Assembly (NCBI GenBank): GCA_002451085.1
Contig: DKBE01000060.1
Coordinates: 19,274-31,187 of the forward strand
DNA length: 11,914 nt
Direction: 5' to 3'
Source: Proteobacteria bacterium UBA6908
GTDB taxonomy: Bacteria; Pseudomonadota; Gammaproteobacteria; Acidiferrobacterales; UBA6901
The position numbers and the translations under genes are program-made. The notes below the pieces were generated by a model, which was not told where the DNA came from, ran no database searches, and worked only from the letters and a program-made list of their open reading frames with translations. Of this stretch, positions 1-6,528 are shown piece after piece. How positions within the stretch are numbered: position 1 is the stretch's first letter; the number at the start of each line of letters is the position of its first letter.

Positions 1-389
1 CCGGTCACCAGCACGATGCCGCGCGGCTGATCGCACAGCTCTTTGAACACTGCCGGACAATTCAGCTGTTCGAGCGTCAGCACCTTGGACGGAATGGTTC
101 GGAACACCGCGGCCGGGCCGCGATCCTGGTTGTAGGCATTGACGCGAAAACGCGCCACATTCGGAATTTCGAACGAGAAGTCGCACTCGAGGAATTCCTC
201 ATAATCTTTCTGCTGCTTGTCCGTCATGATGTCGTAGATCATGTTGTGGACAACTCGGTCCTCGAGCGGGTCGACATTGATGCGCTTGACGTCGCCATCG
301 ATACGGATCAAGGGCGGCAATCCGGAAGACAGATGCAGGTCGGAGGCATTCTGCTTGTAGGCAAATGCCAGCAGTTCGGCGATATCCAT
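1..389 (-). CDS. pilT: PilT, type IV pilus retraction ATPase (N-terminal part, truncated by window edge)
   Basis: Only the first 129 codons are present; the gene runs off the left edge. The protein begins MDIAELLAFAYKQNASDLHL, followed by SSGLPPLIRIDGDVKRI, which is the typical PilT N-terminal PAS-like region. Further hallmarks are the segment FRVNAFNQDRG near residues 81-91 and RGIVLVTG at the cut, which normally leads straight into the Walker A loop GPTGSGKS. In the family, PilT is a cytoplasmic hexameric ATPase that depolymerises the type IV pilus and powers twitching motility. The ATG at 387-389 has a good AGGAG ribosome site about 6 nt upstream. A promoter and a strong hairpin precede it. 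The ATPase core cannot be checked because it lies outside the window, and whether pilU follows is unknown. Identification is firm from the N-terminal sequence. Confidence 0.95.
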   Translation of the reverse strand, partial: MDIAELLAFAYKQNASDLHLSSGLPPLIRIDGDVKRINVDPLEDRVVHNMIYDIMTDKQQKDYEEFLECDFSFEIPNVARFRVNAYNQDRGPAAVFRTIPSKVLTLEQLNCPAVFKELCDQPRGIVLVT

Positions 390-411
390 GGGATCTCCTG
401 AGAACGGAAAC

Positions 412-441
412 AGCCCGGTGTGTCGGGCACCGGGCTCTTTT
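412..441 (-). promoter_or_regulatory. Strong hairpin in the pilT leader (terminator-like when read on plus)
   Basis: A perfect 9-bp inverted repeat, AGCCCGGTG (412-420) and CACCGGGCT (428-436), encloses a 7-nt loop. Read on the minus strand it would form the 5' end of the pilT mRNA, ending about 12 nt before the AGGAG site. Read on the plus strand it is followed by CTTTT and looks like an intrinsic terminator for transcription entering antisense from pilT. Both readings are possible. A similar hairpin lies in the leader of the PilH-like regulator. Confidence 0.6.
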
Positions 442-443
442 CA

Positions 444-471
444 AGTATAACGGGCGAAAGTGCATGCACAA
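444..471 (-). promoter_or_regulatory. Candidate sigma-70 promoter of pilT
   Basis: On the minus strand, TTGTGC (466-471) and TATACT (444-449, five of six matches to TATAAT) are separated by 16 nt. A start about 7 nt further on would fall near 437, so the pilT transcript would begin almost exactly at the foot of the hairpin at 412-436. The -10 is good and the -35 poor. Confidence 0.42.
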
Positions 472-553
472 GGCCGTTTAACCCCTTGATGACTCGCGCA
501 CATCCGCACATGACGCTGACGGAGGCGGAACTGTCCGGTCCGGCGGTTTTATG

Positions 554-582
554 TCATTCTGTGGCCACACGAGACTTTTAAT
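554..582 (+). promoter_or_regulatory. Candidate promoter of proC
   Basis: TTTAAT at 577-582 matches TATAAT at five of six positions and lies about 18 nt before the proC start codon. The hexamer 17 nt further upstream (TCATTC, 554-559) is a poor -35. If real, the mRNA leader would be only about 10 nt, consistent with the absence of a clear ribosome-binding site before proC. The rest of the 390-599 gap holds the pilT promoter and hairpin and no recognisable gene. Confidence 0.3.
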
Positions 583-599
583 ACGAACTGCACAGAATT

Positions 600-1424
600 A
601 TGAGCCATTCCATTGGAATTATCGGTGCCGGCAATATGGCCCGTAGCCTGGCGGGCGGTCTGATCGCAAACGGTTACGCGCGGGAGAATCTGCGCCTGTC
701 CGACCCGGATGCCAGTCAGCGGCGCGGTGCCGAATCGGCCCTGGGGCTCACGATCCTGGCCGACAACCGCAAGCTGGCCGCCGGCTGCGATGTGCTGGTG
801 CTGGCGGTCAAACCCCAGGTGCTCCACGACGTGGCTGGTGAAATCGCCGCGGCGGTACAGGCCCGGAAACCGCTGGTGGTGTCGGTGGCGGCAGGCATCC
901 GCATTGCCGATCTCGAGCGCTGGCTTGGCGGATCACTGGCGGTGGTGCGCGTCATGCCCAATACCGCGGCCCTGATCGGCAGCGGTGCATCCGGCCTGTT
1001 TGCCAACAGCCGGGTCAGCGCGGCCCAGCGTGACGAGGCCGAATCCATACTGCGTGCTGTCGGTGTGACCGTGTGGGTTCCGAATGAATCCCTGATCGAT
1101 ACGGTGACGGCCGTGTCCGGATCCGGCCCGGCTTACTTTTTCCTGGTCATGGAAGCCCTGGAAAAAGCCGCCATCAAGCACGGTCTGGACCCACAGACCG
1201 CCCGCCTGCTGACACTCGAAACCGCCTACGGCGCGGCCAAGATGGCGCTGGAAGGACAGGAGGAGCCCGCTGCGCTGCGACGGCGCGTGACCTCGCCCGG
1301 CGGCACCACCGAACGGGCCATCCAGGCTCTGGAACGAGGACAGCTCGAGCACATCGTTGACGATGCCGTCGCCGCCGCCATCGAGCGCGCCCGGGAACTC
1401 GCGAATGTGCTCGGGGCGAAATAA
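600..1424 (+). CDS. proC: Pyrroline-5-carboxylate reductase
   Basis: This 274-residue protein has the usual length for ProC, which catalyses the last step of proline synthesis: NAD(P)H-dependent reduction of 1-pyrroline-5-carboxylate to proline in the cytoplasm. The N-terminal Rossmann fold carries GIIGAGNMA (residues 6-14) and AVKPQ (69-73). RVMPNT (117-122) lines the cofactor site. The C-terminal dimerisation and substrate domain has SGSGPAY (173-179) and the family signature SPGGTT (232-237). The ATG at 600 places the nucleotide-binding glycines where they should be; no convincing Shine-Dalgarno precedes it. The gene leads a compact run with yggT (25-nt gap) and yggU. The PLP-homeostasis gene yggS, often found just upstream of proC, is absent, leaving a 210-bp non-coding gap to pilT. 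No key residue appears to be missing. Confidence 0.97.
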   Translation: MSHSIGIIGAGNMARSLAGGLIANGYARENLRLSDPDASQRRGAESALGLTILADNRKLAAGCDVLVLAVKPQVLHDVAGEIAAAVQARKPLVVSVAAGIRIADLERWLGGSLAVVRVMPNTAALIGSGASGLFANSRVSAAQRDEAESILRAVGVTVWVPNESLIDTVTAVSGSGPAYFFLVMEALEKAAIKHGLDPQTARLLTLETAYGAAKMALEGQEEPAALRRRVTSPGGTTERAIQALERGQLEHIVDDAVAAAIERARELANVLGAK

Positions 1425-1449
1425 CCGCTAACCAAATCGAGACACGACC

Positions 1450-2016
1450 ATGGGTTACTTCGCCAACGCCGGCCTGTTTCTGCTGAATGTTTTTTTCGGT
1501 CTCTACATCTACGCGGTGTTGTTGCGCTTTCTGCTGCAGTGGGTGCGCGCCGATTTCTACAATCCGATTGCGCACGCGCTCATTGTCATCACCAACCCGC
1601 CGCTCAAGCCATTGCGACGCGTGATCCCGGGTCTGTATGGCATCGATCTGGCATCGGTGGTCCTGCTGTTGCTGCTGCAAGGCTTGTTCGAAATCCTGTT
1701 GGCGACGTTACTCGACCAGCCGTTGCTGCCCGCGGTGCTGCTGGTCAAGGTCATCTTCGGCCTGGCCCACAGCGCATTGAATATCTATCTGTTCTCGATC
1801 CTGATCGTGGTGATTCTCAGCTGGATCAATCCATACCCGAATGCCCTGAGCCAGCTGCTGTCACGACTCACCCAGCCGCTGCTGGCGCCGGTTCGGCGGC
1901 GCTTGCCGGTTGCCGGCGGTATCGATTTTTCGCCGATGGTGGTCATGCTGGCCATTGCCCTGATTCAGATGGCCCTGCCGTACCTGGAGCATGAAGCGCT
2001 CAGCCTCTTCCGCTGA
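1450..2016 (+). CDS. yggT: YggT family integral membrane protein
   Basis: A 188-residue, very hydrophobic inner-membrane protein built from two YGGT repeats, as in most proteobacterial YggT. The first repeat spans about residues 26-71 (RFLLQWVRADFYNPI, then TNPPLKPLRRVIP). The second spans about 123-169 (LSWINPYPNAL, then TQPLLAPVRRRLPVAGGIDF). Hydrophobic segments lie near 7-29, 65-88, 95-125 and 162-180, suggesting about four membrane spans with the basic Pro-rich motifs between them. Molecular function is not firmly established for the family; osmotic-stress roles have been suggested. The gene starts 25 nt after proC and its end overlaps the yggU start by 26 nt, so the three are probably cotranscribed. 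No strong ribosome site is seen. Confidence 0.93.
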   Translation: MGYFANAGLFLLNVFFGLYIYAVLLRFLLQWVRADFYNPIAHALIVITNPPLKPLRRVIPGLYGIDLASVVLLLLLQGLFEILLATLLDQPLLPAVLLVKVIFGLAHSALNIYLFSILIVVILSWINPYPNALSQLLSRLTQPLLAPVRRRLPVAGGIDFSPMVVMLAIALIQMALPYLEHEALSLFR

Positions 2017-2332
2017 AGTCGGCGGCCTCCGTTGGCAGGGAAACCGGCTGATTCTGCGCGTGCAGGTCCAGCCGCGCGCCCGCCGCAATGAATTTGCCGG
2101 CCTCCACGGTGAGGCCCTCAAGATCCGCCTGACTGCACCCCCGGTCGATGGTCTGGCCAATGCGGCGCTGGTGGCCTTCCTGGCCGAGGCCTTTGGCGTT
2201 CCCCGACACCAGGTTGACCTGCTGCACGGCCAAACCGGTCGGCAGAAATTGTTGAGCATCACTGCCCCGTCCCGGATACCCGACGCCCTTTCGCCGACAG
2301 TACGTCCGGTCGCCACCGGAAATATCAACTAA
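1991..2332 (+). CDS. yggU: DUF167 / YggU family protein
   Basis: A small 113-residue protein of the DUF167 (YggU) family. The core runs from NRLILRVQVQPRARRNEFAG to LKIRLTAPPVDGLANAAL (about residues 18-63), followed by FLAEAFGVPRHQVDLLHGQTGRQK, all characteristic of the family. DUF167 proteins are small cytoplasmic alpha/beta proteins of unknown biochemical role. The start ATG at 1991 lies inside the end of yggT (26-nt overlap in another frame), which suggests translational coupling. The C-terminal tail after residue 93 (SRIPDALSPTVRPVATGNIN) is a poorly conserved extension relative to the roughly 95-100 residue proteins usual in the family. The gene closes the proC-yggT-yggU run. Confidence 0.92.
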   Translation: MKRSASSAEVGGLRWQGNRLILRVQVQPRARRNEFAGLHGEALKIRLTAPPVDGLANAALVAFLAEAFGVPRHQVDLLHGQTGRQKLLSITAPSRIPDALSPTVRPVATGNIN

Positions 2333-2345
2333 ACTGATAGCGTTC

Positions 2346-2367
2346 GCTCCCGGTCGATACCCGGAGC
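2346..2367 (+). promoter_or_regulatory. Hairpin hiding a ribosome-binding site upstream of the GTPase gene
   Basis: GCTCC-C-GGT (2346-2354) pairs with ACC-C-GGAGC (2359-2367) across a CGAT loop, with one C-C mismatch. The 3' arm contains GGAG, which lies 4 nt before an ATG at 2371. Folding would therefore mask the only good ribosome site in this gap. No T-run follows on plus, so it is unlikely to be the terminator of the proC run. Confidence 0.45.
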
Positions 2368-2370
2368 AAA

Positions 2371-2439
2371 ATGGAAACCCGTCAACGTCCGAACGATCCG
2401 TCGGCCCGAATCTGCCCCCGTCATGGTTGCCATCAATAA
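2371..2439 (+). CDS. Possible 22-codon leader ORF overlapping the GTPase start
   Basis: ATG at 2371 is preceded by GGAG with 4-nt spacing. The frame runs 22 codons (METRQRPNDPS..., ending ...RHGCHQ) to TAA at 2437-2439, past the GTPase start at 2423. The GTPase ATG has no ribosome site of its own (the preceding bases are tctgcccccgtc). No alternative in-frame ATG, GTG or TTG exists upstream as far as the stop at 2330-2332. The simplest reading is that ribosomes load at 2371, terminate at 2439 and reinitiate at 2423. The peptide resembles nothing I recognise and may have no function beyond coupling. Chance is possible for an ORF this short. Confidence 0.3.
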   Translation: METRQRPNDPSARICPRHGCHQ

Positions 2440-4354
2440 TTTTTCCCGCCGCCTGGCCGCCTACAAACGTTGGTGCGAAGGGCTGGTCGATACCATCCGC
2501 GAATACCAGGACTGGGTGGAGCGAAATGGTCTGGCCAGCGGCGTCGAAGACCTGCGCGTCTACGAACTGATGGACATGCTGCGTTCCGACAAGCTCACGG
2601 TGGCGCTGGTCGCCGAGTTCTCACGCGGCAAGACCGAGCTCATCAATGCCATCTTTTTCGCGGACACGCGCCAGCGCCTGCTGCCGTCGGAACCGGGTCG
2701 CACCACCATGTGCCCGACCGAACTGCTGTACGACGAGAAACTCGAGCCGTGCATGCGCCTGTTGCCGATCGAAAGCCGCCGCAGCCAGATCACCATCGCC
2801 GAACTCAAGCGCGAGCCGCGGCAATGGACCACCCTGCCACTCGACATCAAGGCTCCCCGGCAGATGGCCGAATCCCTGCGCGAACTCATGAAGACCAAGC
2901 GGGTGCCAATCGACGAGGCCCGTGCCCTCGGCCTGGCTTTCCCGGGCCCGGATGGCAAGTTGCCGTCTGACGGACTGATCGAGGTTCCAGTGTGGCGGCA
3001 TGCCGTCATCAATTACCCCAACCCACTGCTCAAACAAGGCCTCGTCGTGCTCGACACCCCCGGGCTCAATGCCCTTGGCACGGAACCGGAACTCACCATG
3101 AGCATGCTGCCACGCGCCCAGGCCGTGCTGTTTCTGCTTGGAGCCGACACCGGGGTAACAAAGTCCGATCTCGAGGTCTGGCAAAAGCATGTCCGCACGG
3201 CGCGCGGTGCGACCGGCAGCGGCTGCATTGCGGTCCTCAACAAGATCGACACCCTGTGGGACGAACTGCGTGACAACCAAAGCATCCAAGACAGCATCTC
3301 ACGCCAGATGGATGACACGGCCCGCACTCTCGGTATTGATCGGGAACGGGTCTTTCCGGTGTCAGCCCAGAAAGGGCTGATCGGCAAGATCAAGGCCGAT
3401 CACGCGTTGCTGGAAAAAAGTGGTCTGCTGGAGCTCGAAATCAAACTGTCGGAAGACCTGATTCCCTCGCGCCAGCGCTATGTGCGCGAACGCGTCGCTC
3501 AGGAAATAGGCGCGATCATTGAATCCACCCAGCTGACGGTCGACACCCGACTGGCGTCCACGGAAAGCCAGATCGCCGAGCTGCGGTCGCTGAGCGGCAA
3601 GAACCGCGACATGGTTCAGGCCATGGTGACCCGCATGCGCGAGGAAAAGGAAACCTATGACAAGCGGGTCGAGAGTTTCCAGACCACGCGCGCGGTGCTG
3701 TCTGAACAGATCCGTCTGCTGCTGGAAACCCTCAGCATCCCGGCCATCGATGCCCTGATCACTGACACCCGCCGGGATATGAAGGAGTCGTGGACCACCC
3801 ACGGGCTCAAGGTCGGCATGGTCAGCTTCTTCAAGGGCGCCGGCGAAATCATGGAAAAGGTCAACAAGCAGGCCAACCAGATCAAGGGGCTGCTCGAAGC
3901 GGTCTACCAGAAATTCCATCTTGAGCACGGACTGCCGAAAATCAAACCGGCGCCATTTTCGCTGCTCACGTACCGCAGCCAGCTGCAGAAAATCCATGAC
4001 GAGGCCGAAGCCTTCCGCAACAGCGCACTGCTGGTCATGACCGAGGAGCACTTCGTGATCAGCCGGTTTTTCATCACCATGGTGAGCCGGGCACGCGAGA
4101 CGTTCACCGAGTGCAATACGGCGGCCGAGGCCTGGAGCAAGGCCATCATGACGCCGATTCTCAACCAGTTGCGCGAGCACCGGCAGATGCTGGAGAAACG
4201 TCTCGAGAACCTGAAAAAGATTCAGTCCAACCTCGACAGCCTCGGCAGCCGGGTGGCCGAACTTGAAGCCACCCGCGAACAGCTCATCACACAGCAGGAC
4301 ACGATGCGCCGCATCCGCGAGCGCATCGATCTGCCGTTGCCCATGACGGACTGA
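2423..4354 (+). CDS. Dynamin-like GTPase, function unknown
   Basis: This 643-residue protein has all GTPase motifs of the dynamin superfamily. The P-loop is AEFSRGKT (64-71), where the first glycine of GxxxxGK[S/T] is alanine. Switch I is GRTTMCPTEL (92-101), G3 is DTPGLNALG (211-219), G4 is NKID (273-276) and G5-like is VSAQKG (313-318). A spacer of about 110 residues separates switch I from G3. The region from about 355 to 640 is helical and charged, with likely coiled coils at 370-430 and 580-635, as expected for a dynamin stalk. A glycine/hydrophobic stretch (VGMVSFFKGAGEIM, 464-477) could contact membrane, but no classical transmembrane segment is seen. Bacterial dynamin-like proteins remodel or protect membranes or organise the chromosome (CrfC); which applies here is unknown. 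The gene stands 90 nt after yggU and 76 nt before the MFS gene. The family call is secure, the role is not. Confidence 0.88.
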   Translation: MVAINNFSRRLAAYKRWCEGLVDTIREYQDWVERNGLASGVEDLRVYELMDMLRSDKLTVALVAEFSRGKTELINAIFFADTRQRLLPSEPGRTTMCPTELLYDEKLEPCMRLLPIESRRSQITIAELKREPRQWTTLPLDIKAPRQMAESLRELMKTKRVPIDEARALGLAFPGPDGKLPSDGLIEVPVWRHAVINYPNPLLKQGLVVLDTPGLNALGTEPELTMSMLPRAQAVLFLLGADTGVTKSDLEVWQKHVRTARGATGSGCIAVLNKIDTLWDELRDNQSIQDSISRQMDDTARTLGIDRERVFPVSAQKGLIGKIKADHALLEKSGLLELEIKLSEDLIPSRQRYVRERVAQEIGAIIESTQLTVDTRLASTESQIAELRSLSGKNRDMVQAMVTRMREEKETYDKRVESFQTTRAVLSEQIRLLLETLSIPAIDALITDTRRDMKESWTTHGLKVGMVSFFKGAGEIMEKVNKQANQIKGLLEAVYQKFHLEHGLPKIKPAPFSLLTYRSQLQKIHDEAEAFRNSALLVMTEEHFVISRFFITMVSRARETFTECNTAAEAWSKAIMTPILNQLREHRQMLEKRLENLKKIQSNLDSLGSRVAELEATREQLITQQDTMRRIRERIDLPLPMTD

Positions 4355-4380
4355 CCATCCTTCTGCATTGCAGGAGATGG
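4355..4380 (+). terminator. Hairpin directly after the GTPase stop codon
   Basis: CCATCCTTCTGC (4355-4366) pairs with GCAGGAGATGG (4370-4380) around an ATT loop, with one bulged C and one T-G pair, giving about 11 bp. It begins at the base after TGA. There is no T-run immediately after it, only CTCCTTT further on. It may be a Rho-assisted terminator or a 3'-end protecting structure rather than a strong intrinsic terminator. Confidence 0.4.
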
Positions 4381-4430
4381 CGCCGCTCCTTTAGACTGCG
4401 CCGGTCACTCGCTACCGGGAACTCTGCCAC

Positions 4431-5912
4431 GTGTCGGAAAAGACGTCGGTCCTGAAGTCCAAGCTCTTCTGGGTCGGCATTCTGTACTTCGCGGAAGGCT
4501 TCCCGCTCGGCCTCTTCTACGATGTCTTTCCGGTGCACTTCCGCCAGCTCGGCGTGGATTTGCGCGAGATCGGTTTCCTGTCGCTGCTCGGCCTGGCCTG
4601 GACCATCAAGTTCCTGTGGGCTCCGGCCGTTGATCACTACCGTCACCATCGCCGCTGGATGTTTGTCGCCGATCTGGCGATGGGCGGGACACTGCTGTTC
4701 CTGGCGATGCACGCCGGCTTTGGCCCACCCACGTGGATCGCCATTGCCCTCTTCACCCTGTTGTCCGCCACCAACGACACGGCCATCGACGGCTACACCA
4801 TTGAACAACTGGACCGCGGCGAGCTCGGCCTCGCCAATGGCATTCGCATCGGCATGTATCGCGTCGGCATGCTGTCGGCCGGCTTCATCCTGATCCTGAG
4901 CGACGTGCTCAAATGGCAAGGGGCGTACCTGGCTGCGGCCGGCCTGCTCGCCGTGCTCGGTGTGGTGTGCCTGAACGCGCCGAAGGAAAAAGACATCCAG
5001 TTGCGCAAACCGCTCACCCTCGTGCGCGAGTTCAGGAATATCTTCTTCCACCCGCGCGCCTTCGGGGTCATTTTGCTGTTTGCATTGGGCACGCTGTGGC
5101 TGGTGGATCAAGCTGCACACTGGTCGATGCGACAGGCCAATTTCTGGTGGTTCGCATTTGGTGTGGCCGGACTGTTGCTGACCATCAGCATCCTGCGCGA
5201 AAGCCATGCCCAACGGACCCAAACCAGCAACGCGGACAAGCTGACCGAAGGTCCGATGTTCGGGGCATTGCTGGAAATGCTGCAGCGCCCGACCATCTGG
5301 CCGGTGATCGGTTTTGTGCTGCTCTTCAAGCTTGGCGACGCTTCCATGGGCTTCATGGTCAAGCCGTTCTGGGTGGACTCCGGTTTTACGGCTACCCAGA
5401 TCGGACTGGTGTCCGTGAACATCGGCCTGGCGTTGTCGATCCTGGGCGGCATTGCCGGCGGCTGGTTTACCGACCGGGTCGGCATTTTCCATGCACTGTG
5501 GATTCTGGGAATCGCCCAGGCGGTTTCGAATCTTGGTTACGTGTGGGCGGCCAGCGTGATACCACCCGCCACGGCCGGGTTGCCGCTGGAGGGCTGGCAC
5601 CAGGGAGTGATGTATGGGGCAAGTGCCGTGGAGTCGTTCACCGGCGGATTGGGCACAGCGGCGTTTCTGTCGTTTCTGATGGCGATCGTGGACAAGAAAC
5701 ATTCGGCCACGGAATACGCGCTGTTGTCATCCCTGTTTGCGCTGTCCCGGCATGTCGCCGGCTATGCGTCGGGATTCGGGGCGCACTACTTCGGCTATGC
5801 GCCGTATTTCCTGCTGACGTTCTTCCTGTCGTTCCCGGCGTATTTCCTGCTGCCGTGGGTACGTACCATGCTGGATCGAACAATGCGCACGACAGCCGGC
5901 GCGCCGCAATAA
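4431..5912 (+). CDS. AmpG-like MFS transporter (muropeptide permease family)
   Basis: A 493-residue polytopic protein of the major facilitator superfamily, AmpG branch. IGFLSLLGLAWTIKFLWAP (47-65) closely resembles the AmpG segment with KFLWSP. ATNDTAIDGYTIEQL (113-127) corresponds to the conserved acidic motif of TM4. GIRIGMYRVGMLSAG (137-151) and, late in the protein, FTGGLGTAAFLSFLMAIVDKKHSATEYALLS are also AmpG-type. About 14 hydrophobic spans are expected, including the extra pair between the two halves typical of AmpG. AmpG imports anhydromuropeptides for cell-wall recycling and beta-lactamase induction, but relatives carry other solutes, so the substrate is inferred only. The start is GTG at 4431; a weak CGGGA lies about 10 nt upstream. 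The gene converges on the response-regulator gene with 9 nt between stop codons. Confidence 0.82.
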   Translation: MSEKTSVLKSKLFWVGILYFAEGFPLGLFYDVFPVHFRQLGVDLREIGFLSLLGLAWTIKFLWAPAVDHYRHHRRWMFVADLAMGGTLLFLAMHAGFGPPTWIAIALFTLLSATNDTAIDGYTIEQLDRGELGLANGIRIGMYRVGMLSAGFILILSDVLKWQGAYLAAAGLLAVLGVVCLNAPKEKDIQLRKPLTLVREFRNIFFHPRAFGVILLFALGTLWLVDQAAHWSMRQANFWWFAFGVAGLLLTISILRESHAQRTQTSNADKLTEGPMFGALLEMLQRPTIWPVIGFVLLFKLGDASMGFMVKPFWVDSGFTATQIGLVSVNIGLALSILGGIAGGWFTDRVGIFHALWILGIAQAVSNLGYVWAASVIPPATAGLPLEGWHQGVMYGASAVESFTGGLGTAAFLSFLMAIVDKKHSATEYALLSSLFALSRHVAGYASGFGAHYFGYAPYFLLTFFLSFPAYFLLPWVRTMLDRTMRTTAGAPQ

Positions 5913-5921
5913 ATCAGATCG

Positions 5922-6440
5922 TTAACGACGCAGCGACAGTGCGTCGGCCGTAACGGCTGGCTCGGCACGCTCCAGGCTGGCGCGGCGTGCCACGGCGATC
6001 ACGGTCCGCATCTTGTTCAGCAGTTCGTCCCGGTTGATCGGTTTGGCGAGAAACCCCTTGGCGCCCAGACGCAGTCCCCAAATGCGGTCGGCCGGCTGTT
6101 CAGTGCCGCTCACCATGATGATCGGGATGCCGGCGGTTTCACGATCGTTGGTCAGAACCCGAGTCGCCTCGAAACCGTTCATGTTGGGCATGACAATATC
6201 CATGAGGATGGCATCCGGCTTCTGGCGACGCGCCATGGCCACGGCTTGCTCTCCGTCAAAGGCGGAATAGGTCAGGTAGCCCTCGCGCTCCAGCATCAAC
6301 TGCAGGGCGCGCACAATCGTGCGGGAATCATCGACAATCAGTACCGCCGCGTCCTTGGCTGTGGGTTCGCCGGACGGCCGGTCATCCGCGCGGCTTGAAA
6401 CCATCCGCGCGAAAATATCTTTGAGTGCCAGCTTGTCCAT
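5922..6440 (-). CDS. Single-domain response regulator, PilH-like
   Basis: This 172-residue protein is one CheY-like receiver domain with an unrelated N-terminal extension of about 30 residues and a short C-terminal tail. Receiver residues are all present: D37 and D38 (VLIVDDSR), phospho-acceptor D81 (LMDIVMPNMNG), S111 (MVSG) and K133 (LAKP). The stretches MDIVMPNMNGFEATRVLT and then RIWGLRLGAKGFLAKPINRDELL resemble PilH of the Pil-Chp twitching-motility system more than classic CheY. No DNA-binding or enzymatic output domain exists, so it should act by protein contact or as a phosphate sink. The ATG at 6438-6440 has AGGGAG about 6-7 nt upstream. It is isolated from other pil or che genes in this window. 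The N-terminal extension is odd, since PilH itself is about 120 residues. Confidence 0.85.
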   Translation of the reverse strand: MDKLALKDIFARMVSSRADDRPSGEPTAKDAAVLIVDDSRTIVRALQLMLEREGYLTYSAFDGEQAVAMARRQKPDAILMDIVMPNMNGFEATRVLTNDRETAGIPIIMVSGTEQPADRIWGLRLGAKGFLAKPINRDELLNKMRTVIAVARRASLERAEPAVTADALSLRR

Positions 6441-6456
6441 ACGGTCTCCCTAGGCA

Positions 6457-6487
6457 GGACCCGGTCGTAAGTGCCGGGCCCGGTTTT
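6457..6487 (-). promoter_or_regulatory. GC-rich hairpin in the response-regulator leader (terminator-like on plus)
   Basis: CCCGG (6460-6464) pairs with CCGGG (6474-6478) around a 9-nt loop, extended by GG/CC beyond one mismatch. On plus it is followed within a few bases by GGTTTT, so it could end transcripts reading through from the MFS gene. On minus it is a 5'-leader stem about 17 nt upstream of the start codon. It resembles the pilT leader hairpin in sequence: CAG, CCCGGT, CCGGGC and TTTT in the same order and similar spacing. Confidence 0.45.
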
Positions 6488-6528
6488 GTTGATGCACTAT
6501 CCGGTGAATGTGCTTACAAATAGGTTAC

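Noticed and set aside
3362..4180. A 272-codon minus-strand frame opposite the GTPase
   Set aside because: It lies wholly inside the GTPase gene, has no recognisable motif, and its composition is that of a complementary frame.
4287..5702. A 471-codon open frame on minus, opposite the AmpG-like gene and the GTPase end
   Set aside because: It is rich in His, Gln, Arg and Pro, as expected of a frame opposite a GC-rich membrane-protein gene, and has no recognisable domain. The plus-strand transporter explains the sequence fully.
4913..5953. A 346-codon plus-strand frame inside the transporter gene
   Set aside because: It is out of frame with a clear MFS protein, is Arg/Gly/His-rich and has no family resemblance.
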